Positions 49,332-57,608 of a stretch of DNA of 64,000 nucleotides are shown here, piece by piece (the first letter of the stretch is position 1; the number at the start of each line of letters is the position of its first letter). Source of the DNA: DATHTS01 sp041940425. Lineage in GTDB: Bacteria; Acidobacteriota; Blastocatellia; Pyrinomonadales; Pyrinomonadaceae. Made by a program: the position numbers and the translations under genes. The notes below the pieces were generated by a model that did no database searches, had not been told where the DNA came from, and saw only the letters and a list, made by a program, of their open reading frames with translations. The DNA is taken from positions 5,640 through 69,639 of the forward strand of contig JBGTSF010000017.1 in the NCBI GenBank assembly GCA_041940425.1, given 5' to 3'.

Positions 49332-50150
49332 TTACTTAAAACTTGTTTCGGCGGTCTGAGCGACGACCGCTATTTTATTTTTGTCGGCAAGCCGGAGCAT
49401 TTCTTCTTTGTCGAACATCAAGGTTTTGCCCGGTGTCAGACACAGGCAGGTCGCGCCCGCTTCGATCATCGTTTCGATCGTCGGAACGCCGACGACCGGA
49501 ACGTCGAAGCGCATATCCTGATCCGGTTTGGCGACTTTGACGACCGTCAGTTTTCCTTTCGCCAGTTCTCCGGCGCGTTTGATAACCGCATCCGTGCCTT
49601 CCATCGCTTCGACAGCGACGCACGCTTTGGCGCGGACAACGATGGTTTGCCCGAGATCGAGCCGCGCAATTTCGTTCGCCACGCGCAGACCGTATTCGAT
49701 ATTTCCCTGTTCGGTTTTGTCCGGTTTTCTCTTTGTCAAAACGCCTTCCTGTGCCAGTCGGTCTCTGATGAAATAGGTCGAGTCAATCAGTTCGATGCCT
49801 TCTTTCGCCATCTCGTCCGCCACGCCGCCGATTAGAGCGTCGGTGTTTCTCTGCTTTAGACCGAACAGCATTTTGACCATCCGCAGATCGGGAAGCGCGC
49901 CCGAAAAAATCTGAACGTGCTTAACCTGTCCCGCCATTATCGCTTTCGTTACGCCCTCGGATTTAAAGAACGAGATCATTTTTCCGAGCTGACCGATGCC
50001 GACCCAGATGACGTTTTCCGCGACTTCTTCGATGCTTTTGTCCGTTTCTTCTTTAATGGCGACAACGGAAAGCGCCGCGCCCTGCCGCCGCGCGCCTTCG
50101 AGAACGAGAAAAGGAAATCTGCCGTTTCCGGCGATCAGACCGTATTTCAT
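49332..50150 (-). CDS. lpxI: UDP-2,3-diacylglucosamine pyrophosphatase LpxI
   Basis: LpxI hydrolyses UDP-2,3-diacylglucosamine to lipid X in lipid A synthesis, replacing LpxH. The 272-residue product fits the DUF1009 family: GLIAGNGRFPFLVLEGARRQG (about 4-24), VGIGQLGKMISFFKSEGVTKAIMAGQV, EGTDAVIKRAGELA, and PVVGVPTIETMIEAGATCLCLTPGKTLMFDKEEM near the C terminus. Its presence shows a lipid A-making, Gram-negative envelope. No other lpx gene is nearby. Confidence 0.93.
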   Translation of the reverse strand: MKYGLIAGNGRFPFLVLEGARRQGAALSVVAIKEETDKSIEEVAENVIWVGIGQLGKMISFFKSEGVTKAIMAGQVKHVQIFSGALPDLRMVKMLFGLKQRNTDALIGGVADEMAKEGIELIDSTYFIRDRLAQEGVLTKRKPDKTEQGNIEYGLRVANEIARLDLGQTIVVRAKACVAVEAMEGTDAVIKRAGELAKGKLTVVKVAKPDQDMRFDVPVVGVPTIETMIEAGATCLCLTPGKTLMFDKEEMLRLADKNKIAVVAQTAETSFK

Positions 50151-50284
50151 AAGAGTTTAAATTCGCTAAGTCTTAAACAATCAACTGCTTAACTTTAAGC
50201 CGAAATTTTCGCGAAAATATTGCCAAATGAATGAAAAATAGTTTATCGTTTCATTTGTAGAACAAAATTTCATACAGGGGTTAT

Positions 50285-50725
50285 ATGCGAAAATCAGGAC
50301 AAACATTAAAAATATACCGCGTTTCGCAGTTTAGACAAATCGCCAGACCGCTCGTTACGTCGCGCGTTTCCGCCGGATTTCCCTCGCCGGCGGAAGATTA
50401 TATCGAAGGGCGCATTGATCTCAACCGCGAACTCATCCGCAATCCGCTTTCGACATTTTACGTGCGCGTAACCGGCGATTCGATGAGCGGCATCGGCATC
50501 TATCCGAATTGCCTGCTCGTCGTTGACCGCGCCGTCGAAACGCAGGACGGAAATATTATTATCGCCAGAATTTTCGACGAACTCTGCGTCAAACGCCTGA
50601 CGATCTGCAACAACGGCAAAGTCTGGCTCTTTTCGGAAAACGAAAATTACGCGCCGATAGAAATTACGGAAGACGTGGATTTCGAAGTCTGGGGCAGAGT
50701 TTTATATTCGATTCAGCCGCACTGA
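50285..50725 (+). CDS. umuD: UmuD-like protein (translesion polymerase V subunit)
   Basis: UmuD is cut by RecA filaments to UmuD', which joins UmuC as polymerase V. The 146-residue product has the self-cleavage site SAGFPSP (Ala30-Gly31), Ser66 in GDSMSG and Lys103 in CVKRL, the S24 catalytic dyad, in the same spacing as E. coli UmuD. umuC lies downstream behind a repeat. A partial GAAC-N4-TTTC box at 50260 is too weak to call a LexA operator. Confidence 0.92.
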   Translation: MRKSGQTLKIYRVSQFRQIARPLVTSRVSAGFPSPAEDYIEGRIDLNRELIRNPLSTFYVRVTGDSMSGIGIYPNCLLVVDRAVETQDGNIIIARIFDELCVKRLTICNNGKVWLFSENENYAPIEITEDVDFEVWGRVLYSIQPH

Positions 50726-50730
50726 TCTCA

Positions 50731-50824
50731 GTGCTGAGTGCTGAGTGCTAAGTTTTTTTGAGATCATTTACAAAAACAGTTTCCAATTTAGCACTCAGCA
50801 CTTAGCACTTAGCACTTAGCACTG
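50731..50824. repeat. Two-armed heptanucleotide repeat between umuD and umuC
   Basis: AGTGCTG, AGTGCTG, AGTGCTA on the left and AGCACTC followed by repeated AGCACTT units on the right, in period 7 and mutually complementary. The right arm ends 2 bp before the umuC ATG, so it must affect umuC translation. Confidence 0.9.
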
Positions 50825-50826
50825 TC

Positions 50827-52080
50827 ATGGACGCTTTCGCACTGATTGACTGCAATAATTTTTACGCTTCGACCGAGCGCGTTTTCGATCCGCGTCTGCA
50901 TAAAAAGCCGGTCGTCGTTTTGTCCAACAACGACGGCTGTGTGATCGCGCGGAGCGAGGAAGCAAAACAGATCGGCGTAACGATGGGCGCGCCGCTTTTT
51001 AAGGTGAAAAATCTTCTCGAAGAAAACCGTGCCGAGATTTTTTCCTCCAACTACGAACTCTACGGCGATATGTCGGCGCGTGTGATGGAAAATCTGCGCC
51101 TGTTTTCGCCCGAAGTCGAAATTTATTCGATTGACGAAGCCTTTGTCGGTTTCGACACGAGGCGCGACGATCTGAACAATGTCGGCACGGTGATTCGCGC
51201 GGAAATAAAAAAGCGAACGGGCATTCCGGTTTCGGTCGGCATCGCGGAAACGAAAACGCTCGCCAAACTCGCCAATCGTTTCGCCAAAAAATCGGACGGT
51301 TTTTTGAATCTTTACCGTTCGCCGTTTGTCGAAGACGCTCTGCGCGTAACTCCCGTCAAAGACCTGTGGGGCATCGGTCGCGCGTCGGTCGAAAAGCTGG
51401 AAAATCTCGGCATCAAAAACGCTTTCGCTCTGCGCGAGATGGATCTGCGGCACGCGCGAAAACTTTTGACGGTCGTCGGCGCGAGATTAGTTTTAGAACT
51501 GCGCGGCGTAAGCTGTCTGCCGCTCGAACTCGTCCCGCCGGTAAAAAAATCCATCACTTGTTCGCGTTCGTTCGGACAGGCGGTCGAAAGATACGAAACG
51601 GTGCGCGAAGCCGTTACTTTTTTTCTCGCACGCGCGGCGGAAAAACTCCGCAAAAATGATCTGGCGGCAAACGCCGTAACGGTTTTTATCGGCACTGACA
51701 GGTTTAATCCGAAGCCTGATTATTATTCTAACTCGGCGACCTACGCTTCGATCTATGCTTCGGATATAAATTACGAACTGCAAAAATGGGCGTTTTCCTG
51801 TCTCGATAAAATTTTCCGTCCCGGATTTCATTACCGCAAAGCGGGCGTGATCTTGAGCGGACTCGTTCCGGCGGACGAATTGACGGAAAGAATTTTCGAC
51901 GAAAAAAAATGGGAACGCTTTCGCGCCGTGATGAAATCGGTTGATGAAGTGAATAAAAAATTCGGACGCGACACGGTGCATTTCGGGCTTACTTCGTTAA
52001 ATTCCGACTGGCGCGGAAAAAGCCAGTGGCGAAGCAACCGCTACACGACACGGTTTAAAGAAATCGTAACGGTTCACTAA
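50827..52080 (+). CDS. umuC: UmuC-like Y-family DNA polymerase
   Basis: UmuC is the catalytic subunit of error-prone polymerase V. The 417-residue product has the Y-family palm motifs FALIDCNNFYASTERVFDP (Asp8 and neighbours), EIYSIDEAFVGFD with the catalytic D and E, HhH-type GIGRASVEKLENLGI, the little-finger region, and the UmuC-type C-terminal segment LTSLNSDWRGKSQWRSNRYTTRF. It is complete and follows umuD, so the two form an inducible mutagenesis operon. Confidence 0.94.
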   Translation: MDAFALIDCNNFYASTERVFDPRLHKKPVVVLSNNDGCVIARSEEAKQIGVTMGAPLFKVKNLLEENRAEIFSSNYELYGDMSARVMENLRLFSPEVEIYSIDEAFVGFDTRRDDLNNVGTVIRAEIKKRTGIPVSVGIAETKTLAKLANRFAKKSDGFLNLYRSPFVEDALRVTPVKDLWGIGRASVEKLENLGIKNAFALREMDLRHARKLLTVVGARLVLELRGVSCLPLELVPPVKKSITCSRSFGQAVERYETVREAVTFFLARAAEKLRKNDLAANAVTVFIGTDRFNPKPDYYSNSATYASIYASDINYELQKWAFSCLDKIFRPGFHYRKAGVILSGLVPADELTERIFDEKKWERFRAVMKSVDEVNKKFGRDTVHFGLTSLNSDWRGKSQWRSNRYTTRFKEIVTVH

Positions 52081-52163
52081 AAATTTCGGCAGAGTAGTTT
52101 TAATCTTTGCTAAAAATTTGGAGAAATAAATTTACCGCCGGAACGGTATAAAAATCTGCGAAA

Positions 52164-54125
52164 CTAATCGAAATTCATCCGCCGCATCAATTCGACAAAA
52201 CGCGGATCGCCGCGCAGATCGTTCCATTTCGGGTCTATCTTTAACAGCGTTAGCCGCACATCGCGCGACTGAAAAGCTTTTTCCAGAGAGTTTAATGCTT
52301 CTTCCCGTTCACCGAGACCGTTGTGGATCAGGGCGATGTTGTAATCGGGACTATACTGCGCGGTTGCCGCCGATTTCAGTTTTTCGAGCGTCGAGCGCGC
52401 TTCTCCGGTTTGCCCGCTTTGCGCCTGCGCGTAGCCTAAAAGCGAGAGCGTTTCGCTGTTGCCGCCGGAAAGCTCATCGGCAATGCGGGCTTCTTTGATC
52501 GCCTCGTCGAATCTTTTCTGATTGATATAAATCTTTGCCAGATTGATATGCGCCACCCAAAAATTCGGCTCGATTTCGAGCGTTTTGTTCAATCTTTCGA
52601 TGGCTTCCGGTTCGCGCCCGGCGTAAAAAAGAAACTGACCTTCGAGAGCGTTGATGATGAGCGAAAGCGGATCGGCTTCGCGCGCTTTTTTGATTTCTTC
52701 GACGGCTTCGTCGTGCCGTCCGATCTGGGACAAAAGATGCGCGTAGGCGCGGTGCGCCTCGGAACTGCCGGGCTTTATCTGAAGAGCTTTTTTCAGATAA
52801 TTTTCCGATTCGTTCCAATTCCATTCATACCACGATTCGATCCAGCCGAGAACGATGTAGGCTTCGGCGGATTGATCGTCAATTTCCAGGGCTTTCTGGG
52901 CGGCGGCTTTCGCTTTCGGAAAGGCTTCGTCCGGCGCAACGTCCGACGTGATCGGCAACGTCCGGTAAGCGTCCGCCATTCCCGCGTAAGCCGTCGCATA
53001 GAGCGGGTCGGCGTCAATCGCCCGCTGGTAAAACGCGATGCCCTTGCGGATCTCCGGCGGAGTGAGCTTCAGCGCGTGATAACGCCCCTGCAGGTAAAAA
53101 CGATAGGCTTCGATGTTTTCAGTATCGCGCTTTTCTTTGCCGTTTCGCTCATTTCCGCCCAGATGAATTTTTAAGGCTTCGGCGACCTTTTCGGAAATAG
53201 CGTCCTGCACCACAAAAATATCGGTGAATTTTTCGTCGAAAGTTCCGCTGTAGAGCGATTCGCCGCTCGCGACGGCGAGCAGGCGGACGTTGACGCGGAT
53301 CTTGTCGCCCCAACGCTGGATATTGCCTTCCAGCACCGATTCGACACCGAGTTGTCGTCCCGCCTGCAGTGCGTCCTGTTCGAGATCATTAAATTTGCGA
53401 ACCGAACTTAAAGGACGAACGGTAAATTCGCGGTTATTGTCGAGCCGCGCGATCAATGTGTCAGCCATGCCCATCTCCAGCGCCTCGTCGCGGTTTTCGG
53501 CGACCAACGGCTTAAACGGCAAAACGGCGATTGAACGGATCGGTTTAGACGCCGCTTTTTGGTTTTCGCGCCAGAGAAAAAATCCCGCCGCGCCCAGCGC
53601 GAAAACGCCCAGAACAACCAGAACGACCATCCATTTTCGATTTTGGTTTTTAATCGCCGGAGTTTGGCTTCCGGTTTCCGATTCGCCTTCTTGAACTTTT
53701 TCAAAATCTGAATTTGGCTTTTCCGCTTCCGCTTCGAAGATTTCGGTTTCATCCGGCGTTTCGTCCGAATCTTGAATCTTAAATTTTGAATCCTGAATCT
53801 CCCTGACTTCGGCGACGAATTTGAAGCCGCGTCCCGGAACGGTTGCGATAAAGCGATGCTCGCCGCGCCGTTCGCCTAAAGTTTTTCTCAAAATCGAAAT
53901 GTTTTGACTCAGATTATTTTCTTCGACAAACGAATCCGCCCAGATCTCGCGCATCAATTCTTCTTTTTCGATGATCTTTCCGCTGTTTCGCACCAGGTAG
54001 AGAAGCGTGTCGAAAGCCTTCGGCATCAGCGGCACGATTTCGTCATCCGCCTTTAATAACAGGCGTTTCGCGGCATCGAGACGAAATTCGCCGAAGGCGT
54101 AAATGCTTGTTTGAGACTCATCCAT
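52164..54125 (-). CDS. PhoB-type winged-helix membrane regulator with TPR domain (unit 1)
   Basis: The 653-residue product has an OmpR/PhoB-type DNA-binding domain at the N terminus (residues about 8-105, FGEFRLDAAKRLLL, LMREIWADSFVEENNLSQNISILRKTLGE, RGFKFVAEVRE), an acidic linker, a TM segment (about 165-184), an FlhB/AdcA-like periplasmic domain (IRSIAVLPFKPL...), and at least seven TPRs (about 330-640). It is CadC-like: DNA binding inside, sensing outside. A heptamer repeat in the linker encodes IQDSKFKIQDS. It is divergent from the small secreted gene at 54265, with four TTTTCA boxes between. Confidence 0.88.
   Translation of the reverse strand: MDESQTSIYAFGEFRLDAAKRLLLKADDEIVPLMPKAFDTLLYLVRNSGKIIEKEELMREIWADSFVEENNLSQNISILRKTLGERRGEHRFIATVPGRGFKFVAEVREIQDSKFKIQDSDETPDETEIFEAEAEKPNSDFEKVQEGESETGSQTPAIKNQNRKWMVVLVVLGVFALGAAGFFLWRENQKAASKPIRSIAVLPFKPLVAENRDEALEMGMADTLIARLDNNREFTVRPLSSVRKFNDLEQDALQAGRQLGVESVLEGNIQRWGDKIRVNVRLLAVASGESLYSGTFDEKFTDIFVVQDAISEKVAEALKIHLGGNERNGKEKRDTENIEAYRFYLQGRYHALKLTPPEIRKGIAFYQRAIDADPLYATAYAGMADAYRTLPITSDVAPDEAFPKAKAAAQKALEIDDQSAEAYIVLGWIESWYEWNWNESENYLKKALQIKPGSSEAHRAYAHLLSQIGRHDEAVEEIKKAREADPLSLIINALEGQFLFYAGREPEAIERLNKTLEIEPNFWVAHINLAKIYINQKRFDEAIKEARIADELSGGNSETLSLLGYAQAQSGQTGEARSTLEKLKSAATAQYSPDYNIALIHNGLGEREEALNSLEKAFQSRDVRLTLLKIDPKWNDLRGDPRFVELMRRMNFD
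53772..53799. repeat. Heptanucleotide repeat inside the linker of regulator 1
   Basis: TTGAATC, TTAAATT, TTGAATC, CTGAATC in exact period 7 lie within the coding sequence, in the part of the protein that joins the DNA-binding domain to the membrane segment. Regulator 2 lacks it. Confidence 0.78.
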
Positions 54126-54132
54126 AAACGGT

Positions 54133-54200
54133 TTCTCAGAAATTTTCAGAAATTTTCAATTCGATTCTAAAGATTTTCAAAAGGATTTTTTGTGATTATG
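54133..54200 (+). promoter_or_regulatory. Four direct TTTTCA boxes, divergent promoter 1
   Basis: TTCTCA, TTTTCA, TTTTCA and TTTTCA have their C at 54137, 54147, 54157 and 54178, so they are 10, 10 and 21 bp apart. The next similar -10-like element ATTATG follows the last box by 15 bp. The same layout occurs at 59558-59625. PhoB-type domains bind direct repeats spaced by about one helix turn, so these are the likely operator. Confidence 0.6.
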
Positions 54201-54264
54201 CCACTAAACAAACGCGAAAAAAAGGTTTGGTAAAAAAAGAGTTTGAAAATCAGGAGGAAAAAAA

Positions 54265-54768
54265 ATGAAAAAATCTTTATTAAAAACATTCGGTGCGGCA
54301 TCTCTGGCTTTGATAGCCGTTGTATTGAGCATTCAAATTTACGTTTCCGGTCAGGAAAGCGATAGGTCTTTTCGCAGCGGTCTCGAAGGTGTCTGGGAAA
54401 CCGTCATCACGCCGCGCAACTGTCAGACCGGCGCGCCCGTTGCGCCCCCGTTTCGCGGTCTGCTGACTTTTCACTCGGACGGCACGCTTGCCGAAGCCAA
54501 CACTTCGCCGGGCGGTCAGGCGGCGCGCACCGCCGGACACGGCGTCTGGAAACGCGAAAGAGGCTGGCAGGAATACTCGTTCGCTTTTATGTTCTACCGC
54601 TTTAACCCGGACGGAAGTCTGGCGGGAAGCCAGAAGATCCGGCAACTGGTCACGCTCGGCGAACGCGGCGACGAATTTACGACGACCGGCACGGTCGAAA
54701 TTCTCGACGCAAACGGCAATACGCTCGTCAACGGCTGTACGACTTCGACCGGCACGAGATTCGAATAA
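54265..54768 (+). CDS. Small secreted protein (unit 1)
   Basis: A 167-residue exported protein: signal MKKSLLKTFGAASLALIAVVLSIQIYVSGQ, then a beta-rich domain of about 120 residues starting LEGVWETVITPRNCQTGAPV and ending NGCTTSTGTRFE. The two cysteines probably pair. The layout resembles a lipocalin-like barrel. It is about 40 percent similar by eye to the unit 2 protein at 59694, including the RNCQTG and GC-TTT-RFE ends. AGGAGG precedes the start. Confidence 0.72.
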   Translation: MKKSLLKTFGAASLALIAVVLSIQIYVSGQESDRSFRSGLEGVWETVITPRNCQTGAPVAPPFRGLLTFHSDGTLAEANTSPGGQAARTAGHGVWKRERGWQEYSFAFMFYRFNPDGSLAGSQKIRQLVTLGERGDEFTTTGTVEILDANGNTLVNGCTTSTGTRFE

Positions 54769-54775
54769 ACGGCGG

Positions 54776-54820
54776 GAGAAAAGCGTTGCCTTGATCGTGA
54801 AATTCAGGAACGCTTTTCTC
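54776..54820. repeat. Hairpin downstream of the unit 1 secreted gene
   Basis: GAGAAAAGCGTT (54776-54787) pairs with AACGCTTTTCTC (54809-54820). No T-run follows, so it is a stabilising hairpin or weak terminator. Unit 2 has its own version at 60204. Confidence 0.7.
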
Positions 54821-54861
54821 ATAACGAAGATAATTAAATTTTTGAAAAGAAGGAGTTTACA

Positions 54862-56208
54862 ATGAGAATCAGACCAATTTCAGTTATTTTTTCGATTTTG
54901 CTTTTCGGTAACTTGATCGTTTTTTCCCAGACGACCGCCTTTAATTATCAAGGCAGTCTGAGCGATACGGGAACGCCGCAGGCGACGTATCAGATGCAGT
55001 TCAGACTTTTTGACGCGGCGGTCGGCGGCTCGCAGATCGGTGCGACGATAAATAATTCTTCGGTGGCGGTCAGCGGCGGCGTGTTTTCGGTTTTGCTCGA
55101 TTTCGGCGCGAATGTTTTTACCGGCACGGACAGATTTCTGGAGATCGGCGTGCGGCGCAGTGCGAGCGAAAATTACACTATTCTCGCTCCGCGCCAGCAG
55201 ATCGCTTCGTCGCCGTATTCGGTTCGCACGATCTCGGCGCAGACGGCGGATGTCGCGCTCGATTCCCAAAAACTCGGCGGAGTAAATGCGAGCGAGTATG
55301 TTACCAATTCGACCGTCGGCAGTTCGTTCATCAGAAATTCAACGACGACGCAGACGGCAAATTTCAATATTTCCGGCAATGGGCTGATCGGCGGTTCGGT
55401 CGGTCTCGGCACAAGTACGAATCCGAATTTCCGGCTTGAGAGTTTCGGCGCGATCCGTTCATTCAGCACATCAGCCGCGCATTTTGTCGCCGAAACGACG
55501 GGCGGGACGAACTCGTGGGCGCGGTTTTACGCGCGTTCGCCGAACCGCAGTTGGTTTATGGGAACGTCGCAGAATTTCAACAATGACCAGTTTTATCTGG
55601 TTGACGAAACCGCCGGACAAACCCGAATGGCGGTCTCGACGGGCGGTTTTGTCGGCATCAATAATGCCAATCCGCAGACGGGACTCGACCTGCGCGGGAC
55701 GGGACTTCAGGTTCAGCAGAGAATTACCGACAACACATCAAACAACAGTCTGGTTCTGCAAGCCGGCGCGGGCGGGAATATGAAGGTAACGGGCTATAAC
55801 TACAACACCAATTCTGCCGTGCCGCTATATCTCAGCACGGACGGCGCGAACACGGTGATGAACAGCGGCGGCGGAAATGTCATGCATCCTGGAACGGGTT
55901 ATGGTCTGCCGAAAGCAATGCTTTTTGTGCTTGCCGACGGGACGATTTCCTATTGCTACAACGGTGTTACTGGAGCAACAACCAGTGGTTGTGGGTTCTC
56001 AGCAGAAAGGTTTCCATCAAATACCTATAGGATCGATCTGGGCTTTCAATTAGGTCCGAGATTTTTATCGCTTACATCATCTGGGTCGTTTAATCACATC
56101 AGTGGAAGATTGTGGAATAATGGAAATCCATTGGTTTTCGTGGATTTTTGGATAACAGGTGAAACCTCAAGTCAAGTGCCGTCAGATTTCTTTTTGATTG
56201 TTTATTAA
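54862..56208 (+). CDS. Secreted tail-fibre-like or carbohydrate-binding protein
   Basis: The 448-residue product has a signal peptide (MRIRPISVIFSILLFGNLIVFSQ) followed by the FNYQGSLSDTGTPQATYQMQFRLFDA block. This opening is typical of a large family of secreted proteins of Acidobacteriota, Bacteroidota and myxobacteria with a beta-rich N-terminal domain, ending SSPYSVRTISAQTADVA. The middle (NLISGGSVGLG, FVGINNANPQTGLDLRG) resembles head fibre or autotransporter-like beta-helix text. The last 60 residues change in composition. Function unknown; probably surface-exposed. Confidence 0.72.
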   Translation: MRIRPISVIFSILLFGNLIVFSQTTAFNYQGSLSDTGTPQATYQMQFRLFDAAVGGSQIGATINNSSVAVSGGVFSVLLDFGANVFTGTDRFLEIGVRRSASENYTILAPRQQIASSPYSVRTISAQTADVALDSQKLGGVNASEYVTNSTVGSSFIRNSTTTQTANFNISGNGLIGGSVGLGTSTNPNFRLESFGAIRSFSTSAAHFVAETTGGTNSWARFYARSPNRSWFMGTSQNFNNDQFYLVDETAGQTRMAVSTGGFVGINNANPQTGLDLRGTGLQVQQRITDNTSNNSLVLQAGAGGNMKVTGYNYNTNSAVPLYLSTDGANTVMNSGGGNVMHPGTGYGLPKAMLFVLADGTISYCYNGVTGATTSGCGFSAERFPSNTYRIDLGFQLGPRFLSLTSSGSFNHISGRLWNNGNPLVFVDFWITGETSSQVPSDFFLIVY

Positions 56209-56223
56209 TCAAGGAGCAAAAAA

Positions 56224-56346
56224 ATGAAAGCAGTAAAAACCCAAAATGAAACGCATATTTCCCGCAGGCAATTATTGCAGCTCGCCGGTTTGATGTTCGG
56301 CGCTTCGATTGAAAATCTGAATTTAATATGTGGTGTTGTTAGTTAA
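56224..56346 (+). CDS. Short 40-residue Tat-signal-like peptide
   Basis: An ATG at 56224, with AAGGAG 7 bp before it, starts MKAVKTQNETHISRRQLLQLAGLMFGASIENLNLI and ends at 56346. The S-R-R-x-L-L core followed by a hydrophobic stretch looks like a twin-arginine signal without a mature domain. It may be a truncated remnant of a Tat substrate or a small membrane peptide. It lies between two secreted-protein genes in the same orientation. Confidence 0.5.
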   Translation: MKAVKTQNETHISRRQLLQLAGLMFGASIENLNLICGVVS

Positions 56347-56367
56347 GCTAACGAAGGAGAATATGTA

Positions 56368-57462
56368 ATGAAAAGCGAAAAAGCCGTATTATCGGCAATC
56401 AGTCTGCTATTGCTTTTAGCCATTGCCGTGAATTCCCAGTCGGGCGGTGATTTTTCGATCAAACGCTCGGTCATCGCGTCGGGCGGCGCGAGTTCGGGCG
56501 GCGCGTTATCGGTCAGATCAACCATCGGCGAGCCGGTTACCGGTTCGTCTTCGGGCGGCGCGGTCTTTACGATTCTGGCGGGATTCCGGGCGGGCGGTTC
56601 GACTCCGGTCACCAATCCGCGCCGCGCGCCGTTCGATTTTGACGGCGACGGGCGCACCGACATCTCGATCTTTCGTTCCGCGCCCGGCGAATGGTGGTAT
56701 ATGAAATCTTCGAACAGTCAGGTCTTTGCCGCGCAGTTCGGCTCGTCTTCCGACCGCATCATGCCGGCTGATTACACCGGCGATAGAAAAACCGACATCG
56801 CTTTCTGGCGACCGGCGGAAGGCACATGGTATATCCTGCGTTCGGAAGACAGCTCGTTTTACGCTTTCCCGTTCGGCTCGCCGACCGACATTCCCGCGCC
56901 CGGAGACTATGACGGCGACGGCAAAGCGGACGCGGCGGTTTTCCGTCCCTCGACGGCGACCTGGTTTATCCAGAAATCGAGCGGCGGAATCACGATCCAG
57001 CAATTCGGCGCAAACGGCGACATTCCGGCAGTTGCCGATTACGACGGCGACGCGAGATCGGACATCGCCATTTTCCGTCCGAACGGAAATTCGGGCAATG
57101 CGGAATGGTGGATGTTGAGAAGCAGTCAAGGCTTGTTCGCCGCGGCATTCGGCACGAACACGGACAAGCCTGTGCCGGGCGATTACACGGGCGACGGTCG
57201 GGCGGACATCGCGTTCTGGCAGCCGTCGGGCGGAAATTGGTTTATCCTCAGAAGCGAGGATTCTTCTTACTACGCCTTCCCGTTCGGCGCGGCGGGCGAC
57301 ACGCCCGCGCCGGGCGATTACGACGGCGACGGCAAGTTTGACGCGGCAATTTTCCGCCCGTCGTCGGCAACGTGGTTCATCCAGCGGTCGAGTTCCGGCG
57401 TACAAATTCAGCAATTCGGCGCACCAGGCGACCGTCCCGTTCCCAATGCTTTCGTGCCGTAA
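56368..57462 (+). CDS. Secreted VCBS/FG-GAP repeat protein
   Basis: A 364-residue exported protein (signal up to about residue 23, MKSEKAVLSAISLLLLLAIAVNS). After a Gly/Ser-rich segment come about six repeats of 48 residues, each with a Ca-binding loop DxDGDGxxDI/A (DFDGDGRTDISIF, DYTGDRKTDIAFW, DYDGDGKADAAVF, DYDGDARSDIAIF, DYTGDGRADIAFW, DYDGDGKFDAAIF). The blades alternate between two subtypes (IFRP and FWQP/RP) and match a beta-propeller. Probably surface adhesion. A terminator follows. Confidence 0.85.
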   Translation: MKSEKAVLSAISLLLLLAIAVNSQSGGDFSIKRSVIASGGASSGGALSVRSTIGEPVTGSSSGGAVFTILAGFRAGGSTPVTNPRRAPFDFDGDGRTDISIFRSAPGEWWYMKSSNSQVFAAQFGSSSDRIMPADYTGDRKTDIAFWRPAEGTWYILRSEDSSFYAFPFGSPTDIPAPGDYDGDGKADAAVFRPSTATWFIQKSSGGITIQQFGANGDIPAVADYDGDARSDIAIFRPNGNSGNAEWWMLRSSQGLFAAAFGTNTDKPVPGDYTGDGRADIAFWQPSGGNWFILRSEDSSYYAFPFGAAGDTPAPGDYDGDGKFDAAIFRPSSATWFIQRSSSGVQIQQFGAPGDRPVPNAFVP

Positions 57463-57484
57463 ATCGAAGAATCATTTTTACCGC

Positions 57485-57527
57485 AAAAGAGAGCGTGCCG
57501 TTATTCATCCGGTGCGTTCTCTTTTTT
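57485..57527 (+). terminator. Rho-independent terminator
   Basis: AAAAGAGAGCGTGCCG (57485-57500) pairs with CGGTGCGTTCTCTTTT (57510-57525, with three G-T pairs) and a T-run. It ends the VCBS gene. Confidence 0.85.
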
Positions 57528-57608
57528 ACATTGAACCCGTTGGAAAAAAATCTCGAATTTTCTCCGGTTCAATTAACAGTAATGATTTTCTGGATTTTCA
57601 AACAATTT

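Noticed and set aside
50260..50271. LexA box before umuD (GAAC-N4-TTTC)
   Set aside because: Only partial match to a GAAC-N4-GTTC operator, so no operator is called.
56518..57414. 298-residue reverse-strand frame antisense to the VCBS repeat gene
   Set aside because: The antisense frame of Gly/Asp repeats gives Arg/Ala text without features.
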